The notes beneath the pieces are model-generated. The model saw only the letters and a program-made list of their open reading frames with translations. It was not told where the DNA came from and made no database searches. Of a stretch of 25,408 bases of DNA, positions 18,546 through 25,408 are shown piece after piece; positions within the stretch are counted from its first letter, which is position 1, and every line of letters starts with the position of its first letter. This DNA is from Funneliformis mosseae (taxonomy: Eukaryota > Glomeromycota > Glomeromycetes > Glomerales > Glomeraceae): positions 1 to 25,408 of the forward strand of contig CAJVPP010000853.1 of the NCBI GenBank assembly GCA_910592005.1. Direction: 5' to 3'. The translations under genes were made by a program, and so were the position numbers.

Positions 18546-21500
18546 TAAAACTTTGTACAGTATCATGAAGAAACTTCCAATATACTTTGAGAATCACTAT
18601 AAGATAAAACGTTTATCTCCTTGATAATATTATCAACGTCATCTTCTGTATCCAGGTTTAGCACACTTTAATAGCTACAACTTTAATCATTCATTATTTA
18701 TCCTATTTTAAAAGATACCCTTTATAAACAGCATCACAAGCACTCTACTTGACAAGCTATTATCTCAAATAAAATTTCTAAATCTTTTCTTTAGTATATA
18801 ATATTTGTTCACTAGCATTCATTATAAAGAAAATAAATATAAAACAAAAAAAAAAAATTCAGCATGTGAAACCACCTTTACAACCTTTTGTGAACAAACT
18901 TCAAGTCAATACCCTTCAATTTTAAACCCTAGTTAGCAAGATCATTATCTACTTATGTTTACAAGTCTAGATCTTTCGATCAACAATTAACATTATCGTT
19001 TTCACAACCATTGAATTACCCTTCCATCATATATGAAAGTCAAATGTTTACATCAGACAGTTTACTTCTAATTCTTATTCAATAATATAACCATCACTAC
19101 TACTACCACTTCTTTCACTTCTTCTTCTTCCTCTACCTTCTTTATCATGCAAAAAAGTTATAAAGTTTCAAGTATAAAAAAGAAAGAAAAACTTAAAAGG
19201 CAATAATAGTATCTTCAATATAAACTCATTAGAAATAATATCAACTTCAAGAGATCTGGCTTATAAACTATATTAGAATAAATAAGTTGTAAAATTATCA
19301 CTCTTCTATAGGAATTGACTATATTGATTCACATATGATATCAAATAATTTCTTAAAATCAATGATGCAAAATTCTTGATTTTCTTACAAGATAATTCCT
19401 TTAAATACAAAATCAAACTTTGTTAAGATATTCTTATCATCCAAAGAAAATGATCAGCAAAATTTGTTTAGAATTTATTTATTTATCCTTTATAGTATTT
19501 CTAATGAATTGAGTTAAGTTGAGTTTTGAGTCAAAATTATCCTATATACCTTTAATTTAAAGTATTTATTTATTATGTGTAATTAAAATTTACAATTATG
19601 TATAATCATGCAAGTCAAATATGCAAATTTATGCGAGTCATTTTTAGAACTCTAATTCTTTATTTATTCAATAATATTAGTTAACTAATATATTATGTAG
19701 ATATTGACAAGAATGAAAATAATAGTAACAGAAATACAAAAAGCTATTAAAATCAACTTACCATTCAAAACATCAAAAAAAGGCTGATTTAACTTGATCT
19801 CTAAAGGTTAGAGTGTATTTAAATTTCTCACAAAAAACTTTGTTAAAATAATGGATGGGTTGTGTAAAGTATTTTGTCTTCATTATTGTTTCTTTTAAAA
19901 GTTTGTAATTTTTAACTTTATATATTATATATAGGTTTATTTATAATATAATAATTGTAAATTTCAACTATAATCATTTATCAACTTGTCAATTTTGGTT
20001 TTAATCTTTTCTTAAACTTAAAATTTTACATACTCTTAAATGGAGTTTCATAAAAAAACTATCTATATGAGATGCTTGACCATGCTATTACACATATAAT
20101 TCAAGTTATTGTCAAAATAATAAAATTAAATATAAAAAATATTGTCTTTATTTTCAAAGAAAAAAGTATGTATATAAAAATATTTAATAGTTATATTAAT
20201 ATATTACAATATAATGCATTGTTATTAATACTAATTTTTTATTATTTTTTATTAAAATAGGATAATCAGCAAATAATTGCTATTCATTTTTAATATTATC
20301 ATAAATTACTTAAATTCTATATTCATTTTTTATATCATAAAAAATTATTAAATCAATAAATTATTATAAAGATAAAAATTCTCTTCTTTTTTTATTACAT
20401 TATAAACATCATTGATAAATAGCTAAACTTGAAAGAAAAGTTTTAATGGATTCAAAATTACTATTTAATAAAAAATTAAATTATTGAATATTTATTTAGA
20501 TATATGATATGTTTAGCTTTCTTCTATAGGTTTTTAAATATAAATATTATTAATTTATTTTTTATATAATAATAGATAAAAATATTAAAAATTGTAATGA
20601 TATTTAAATTACTAAAAATCTTAATGTTATTATTATTGATCCTAGTATTTATACTGGTTGATCTTGATATTCTCTATTCAAAGAATATAGTTAGTTTAGT
20701 AACTTAGATATTAATCATATAATTCATTTGTCTTTATTTTTGAATGATCTTATTTCTCAGTATATTATTTTTTTATAATATATTTTTATTTTTTATAAAA
20801 TTCTTAATTATTATTTATATTTGTAAAACTACTTATACTTCTTTTAAAAAGAGTAATTTAATAAAAAAAGCTCAGGTCTATTTACAACTTCATATCCAAA
20901 ACCTTATTAATAAATATTATAAAAAGTTGTCTTATTTTTTTTTAAATGTTGATATCATTATTATATCTTTTTTAATGAATCTGTTATATCTCATTATTTT
21001 AATAAAAAATTAATTAAAAATAGTTTACAAAAATACTTACTTGAGCTTACAGTCAATTTTGTAATTATCTTATTTTTAAAGCTAAAGAATTAGATAAAGA
21101 TTATTATTCAAAATAAAGCATATACAAGTAAAATTTATAGGTTGTTTATTTTCTTTTTCACATTTATTTTCATTTTTTTATCATTTTTAATATTTATTTA
21201 TTTTATGTAGTTATTATAGATTTTTTAAATATAACTTGAATAATAATAAATTATTTAAATGTAATAAATGTAAAATAATAATGAATTGGTACTTAGGAAA
21301 TTTTTCTTTAAGCTTTATTTAATGGGATTATTTGTATATAGTGAATTCACTATATGCATACACTAATTAATTATTTTATATATAGTAATATATATTAATA
21401 ATCAATTTAATATATTTAGAAAAAGGAACTAAAATATTTAGAAATATGTGATAGTAATCTTAAAATATGTATGTGTTAATAAATAAAATATGTGATAATA

Positions 21501-21769
21501 TGTGTTTATAATTCTAGTAAAAATTATGTTTAAATTTTTAAATTTTAAGTAAATTATTAAAAGTAAACTAATATAAAAATGATTTGTAAAAAAAATCAAT
21601 TTATTTATTTTTATTATAATATAAAAAATTAAGTATTGAAATAGATTTTTAGAAAGATGCATTCTTCTTTCACTTAAAATATATTTATAATTAGAAAACT
21701 ATGTTTTATATATCTACTCTAACTACTGGTAACTAACTATAAATCAATGTTATTTTTGATAAATTTTGG
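18546..21769. other. Long A+T-rich gene-free stretch
   Basis: From 18546 to about 19450 the plus strand is visibly poor in G relative to C, consistent with decayed reverse-strand-transcribed or coding sequence, but no protein is readable. From 19450 on, base composition becomes extreme. Open frames at 20072-20260 (+), 20744-21013 (+) and 21438-21662 (-) are Ile/Leu/Phe/Asn/Lys-rich and judged compositional. No gene, RNA or intact element is supported. Confidence 0.5.
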
Positions 21770-23102
21770 TACAGTAGTGGCGGAAAATAATGATAATTTT
21801 TAAGCTATATGTTTTTTCAATCAATCTTTAATTTATTTATAAAATATTTTAATAACATATAATATAATACCACAAGTAAATAAAAATAAAATTTTAATGG
21901 TCAATTATATGACCCTTCTTTTCAATAACGTCTTTCAAATATTTTTCATACCTGTATATAAATTCAATAGGAGGTCTAAATCAAGATTTTTCCATTCAGA
22001 TCGAATAATTGACAAAAAATCATTTAATTCAACTGATTTTTTTTGTGCTATACGTTGATTTACCCTTTTTTCTACCCTTTTTTTCATTATAGCTCATAAG
22101 TTCTCTATAGGATTGATATCTAGAAAATAAGACGGCCAATCAAGCACTTGTGAATATTTTTCTTGAAGAAGAATTGTTGTTAATTTTATCTTATGCTTGG
22201 GATCGTTATCCTGTTGGAATGTCTACCTTCTTCTAAGGATCCTTGTAGCACTAGTAAAAAGATTTTTAGTTAAAATATCCTGATAAAGTTCTCCATTCAT
22301 ATTTTCAGTAAAACAATGAAATCCCACAATTCTGCGTGTACAGAAAGCACCCTATGCATGAACTTTGAGTAGATGTTTTATAATTGCACATCGTGGTTTT
22401 TCTTCTTCAATCTTATATCTTACCAATATTATATTACGAAATAGTTGAAAAGTAGTTTCATCAGAAAAAATGACATTTTCCCATTTTTCATTTAGGTGAG
22501 ATTTTGACTATTCAACTTTGTGTTCCTTGGCAGCAACAGTCAACATTGGTATTGAAGTTAGTATGCTAATATGATAACTTAGGTTAAAAAGATTTTCACA
22601 GATGGTTCTGAAAGTAATATTAAGGTTTGGATATGCTTAGTTAAGTGTAAAAGTAATTTCCTTGCTAGTTGCACATTTCTTGTGCTAGCTAATTTTCCAA
22701 GAAAAATTCATTTTTTTGGAGACAAAAGTTTTGGCTTTTCTGAATGCAATTTTGGTTTAATAATACCAAATTTTTTAAGTTTTTAGATATAAGTGTATAA
22801 TGTGGATTTCAGAATATGTGTTATTTTATGTAATTCATTAATATCATAGACTTCATTTGTTCACAAATTGTTTATAAAGGACCGTTTTTCGTTTAAAGTT
22901 AATTTTTTCAGCATTATAAAAAAAAAGATGGATAAAAAAATTTTTTTTTGCCGATCTTATGATTATTTGTTTATTTATATTATATATCACGTATTGATTT
23001 AAATAATTATGTAAAAAAAATAAAAATAATTATTAAAAAGGAGGTGATAAGTAATGTTGATCAAGTCATATGATATTATCATTATTTTTCACCACTACTG
23101 TA
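21770..23102 (-). mobile_element. Complete but inactive Tc1/mariner (DD34E) transposon
   Basis: The ends are 28-bp inverted repeats (21770-21797 and 23075-23102), beginning TACAGTAGTGG and sharing AAAATAATGATAAT, identical at 26 of 28 positions with two transitions. The TA at each end is the expected target duplication. The 1.33-kb length and the reverse-strand transposase relic inside complete the picture of a single autonomous-size copy that has decayed. Confidence 0.9.
21894..22914 (-). pseudogene. Tc1-family transposase relic, multiple stops and frameshifts
   Basis: Read on the reverse strand from ATG at 22914. The N-terminal helix-turn-helix part begins MLKKLTLNEKRSFINNL. The catalytic triad is still visible: first Asp in VIFSDETTFQLF (near 22455-22473), second in FQQDNDPKHK (22202-22216), and Glu in DINPIENL (near 22100), with 34 residues between the last two (DD34E). 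The frame is broken: stops at tryptophan positions after VHA, before TFQQDND and after PIENL, further stops in the N-terminal part, at least one frameshift between N-terminus and catalytic core, and another near the C-terminus, after which the frame ending KKGHIIDH and TAA at 21894 is found. No active protein can be made from it. Confidence 0.88.
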
Positions 23103-25265
23103 ATATTAATCTTTTTCTTTTTAATATTTATTTAAATCCAACTTTTCTTCTTCAATTAATTTGAGTTTTGCTATGATTTCATATTTCATTAAATAATATT
23201 ATATCTATTGAGCTATATTGGATGAATTTAAAAGTAAGAATCTAATTGACATATAAATATCAATATTTTAAATTTTATTTAAGATGATTATAATCAATAA
23301 ATATTAAATATTAATAAAATCTTTCAAAAATAAATGTAGGGAATGATGTATAAATATATTATTAAAATTTGATATATATTAAATGAAAAAATGTATTCAA
23401 AAGATAATTATAATAGAGAAAAAAAAGAAATAATTTTGTTAAGTGATCAGTTTTATCATTATATAAATCATTAATGTGAGCTATAACTTTAAAAATTGTG
23501 ATAGTAATTTGATGTTTTTCTGTAATTTTAAAAATAATAAATAAAAAATATAAAATAAGATTTTGAATATAATGAACAGATAATTAAATGCATTTATTTT
23601 AAATTATATAGTTATAAGTATAAGTAAATAAGAATTAAGCTATCAGTATTAATAGAAATTAAAAAAGAAAAAAATAAATTAAGAATAAGTAAGAGAGTAA
23701 ATATCTCAGTATTGGTAGATTTAGTTTAAATAGTAAAAATAGTAGTTAAAAGTTTATATTATCAATAAGACAATTAACTAAAAATAATAAAGTCACGTAA
23801 ATAATGCAGTATAATAATCTTTTAATCTAAAATTCTGAAAATACTAAAAATTTATGTAATTCTACAGATTTTCTAAATACTGATGATAATTCTAATTTTG
23901 AAGTTAAATGAAATATAGAAATATTAATTTTATATTTATTTTTAATATTTTACTTTTTATTATTATTTTTATTATATTTTATATTTTTATTATTTATTTT
24001 TATTATCTTTAATATATTAATTTTACTTATATTTTATTTTTTTCAAATTAGTTAATTTATAGCATAGTAAATAATTAGCTGTAACAAAAGAAATTTTGTA
24101 TAAATAGATAGACCTTTTGCTTATATTATAAATTAACTTTTTGCAGATTTGTTAACTTTTTTGCAAATACAGTTTTAATATTAATATTAATTAAGAAATT
24201 ATTTAAAACTTATAACTTTCTGACTTTTTGTGTCTTTAAATAGTATGACATAATCCTTATATATTATTTGTAATTGAGTTTGTTATCTAAAATTTTTTAA
24301 TTAAATTATTCATAATCTCATCTTTCAAATCTTTATATTTGATAGATTTATTAGAGTTTAATGTGTAGATTTAGTAAAATTAAGAGTTAGACAAATTCTA
24401 ACATCTTAATTATAATAAGCTATAGTTAGTAACCTCAAGTAGAGATTTAAGGACGTGATTAACTTAGATTAAAGAATTTTATAGTAATAATATTTAAAGA
24501 ATTATATATTAAACAAAAGGTAGAACTTAAATATAAAACTATTAGTAAGGAATAAATTTATAGGAACCATTTATATAAATATAAGATTTTTTATTTTAAA
24601 GTAAATGGTAAGAATTAATTAAGAAGGAACAAATACTATTATCTGAAAATAAATTAAAGATAATAATAAAGGATAAGGTATTAAGAATCAGATTATTTAT
24701 TAAAATAATAAAAAAGTGTATTGTTATATAATATTATTTTACTTAGTCAATGATGGTTTAAATATTCTTTTTAAAGAAAGTATAATTTATTATAATTAAT
24801 TAATATAAAGTATATAACTTCAATAATCTAAGGTAAGTTATTATTGATAATATTATCATAAGGTTATTTAGTTACTAAAACATTAAAATTCCAAATAGAT
24901 TTAAGTGAGTTGAAAAAATAACCAGAGCATAAAGTGAAAATATTTTATTTTTTAAAACAGATTAAGAGATCATTATTAAGGACTGCATTATTGATATAGT
25001 ATTAAATAACTATTTTGTTAAAAACAAGTTTAGATTTAATAACTTTTTCAATAATACTTTGATTTGAATATAGTAAATTTAAATAATTTTATTCAAAAAG
25101 AGTTTATGTTCAATCTAAGAAAGGATTTTTTTTTCTATAATTAGAGGATAATATAATTGTAAATCCTTATAGAATAAAATTTTTGATATAAATAATAGTT
25201 TTAAACAATTTGATTAAACAGAATTTTTAAGAATTGCCTATTATAAGATTAAGAATATTTAGAGA
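23103..25265. other. A+T-rich gene-free stretch, probably decayed mobile DNA
   Basis: No open frame of note, no splice-consistent exons, no RNA gene. Short readable scraps occur (for example PEHKVKIFYFLKQIKRSLL near 24930), suggesting an old, heavily mutated protein-coding element, but the family cannot be named. Confidence 0.45.
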
Positions 25266-25408
25266 TACAGTAGCGGTCATAAGTATCCGACCGCCTCTAA
25301 CTCCGACTACAAGTAAGTAAATTCAAAAATTTTTTTTTTTATTTAAAAAATACATAACCAACTAACTAAAATTAATATATTGTGTAGTCACCATCTGACT
25401 CTATAAGT
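25266..25408. mobile_element. Left end of a Tc1/mariner-like element, cut by window edge
   Basis: Starts TACAGTAGCGGTCATAAGTA at a TA and matches the reverse complement of 110-138 at 26 of 29 positions. It continues out of the window, so the coding part is not seen. The same family therefore borders the window at both ends, with the two copies facing outwards. Confidence 0.6.

Noticed and set aside
20744..21013. Plus-strand 89-codon frame with hydrophobic ends (membrane-protein-like)
   Set aside because: In DNA this A+T-rich, Ile/Leu/Phe/Lys frames arise by chance; no homologous motif or splice context.

Overview
The window is very A+T-rich eukaryotic nuclear DNA with small, densely spliced genes. 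Introns are mostly 67-102 nt, long homopolymer A and T tracts are common, and the space between genes is packed with decayed Tc1/mariner-type elements, foldback repeats and short tandem repeats. With the gene set, this fits a fungus; an arbuscular mycorrhizal (Rhizophagus/Glomeromycotina-like) genome is my best inference. No rRNA, tRNA, CRISPR array or bacterial-type operon was seen.

Layout, left to right. Positions 1-138 are the right end of a Tc1-like element cut by the window edge. Positions 139-3826 are gene-poor and hold a 440-bp foldback element, a short tandem repeat array and a perfect 38-bp palindrome. Positions 3827-6096 (+) carry a six-exon WD40 protein of the DCAF6/DCAF8/WDTC1 type, a candidate CUL4-DDB1 substrate receptor. 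Positions 7638-9758 (-) carry a two-finger C2H2 transcription factor whose first coding exon is only 10 nt, ahead of an unusually long intron. Positions 10632-11072 (-) hold coding-like open frames of unknown nature. Positions 12310-16200 (+) carry a 17-exon gene for APC2, the cullin subunit of the anaphase-promoting complex. Positions 17142-18076 (-) carry a six-exon gene for NAA20, the catalytic subunit of N-terminal acetyltransferase B. A 208-bp MITE with TA target duplication lies about 150 bp upstream of the NAA20 start codon. Positions 18433-25265 are almost gene-free and include a complete but dead Tc1-type DD34E transposon (21770-23102). The last 143 bases begin another element whose terminal repeat matches the one at the left window edge.

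The four confident genes are ordinary single-copy eukaryotic housekeeping or regulatory genes. Two of them (WD40/DCAF-like and APC2) belong to cullin-type ubiquitin ligases, but nothing in the sequence shows joint regulation. The WD40 and zinc-finger genes are convergent, as are APC2 and NAA20; the zinc-finger and APC2 genes are divergent. I rebuilt the exon structures by hand from reading frame, splice sites and remembered family conservation; all phases close.

The points most worth a second look are a lesion or ultra-short intron in APC2 near 12869-12917, a GC-AG intron in the WD40 gene, a phase-consistent 50-codon continuation after the APC2 stop, the tryptophan-to-stop pattern in the dead transposase, the palindrome/repeat cluster near 3 kb, and the G+C-richer island at 18433-18545.
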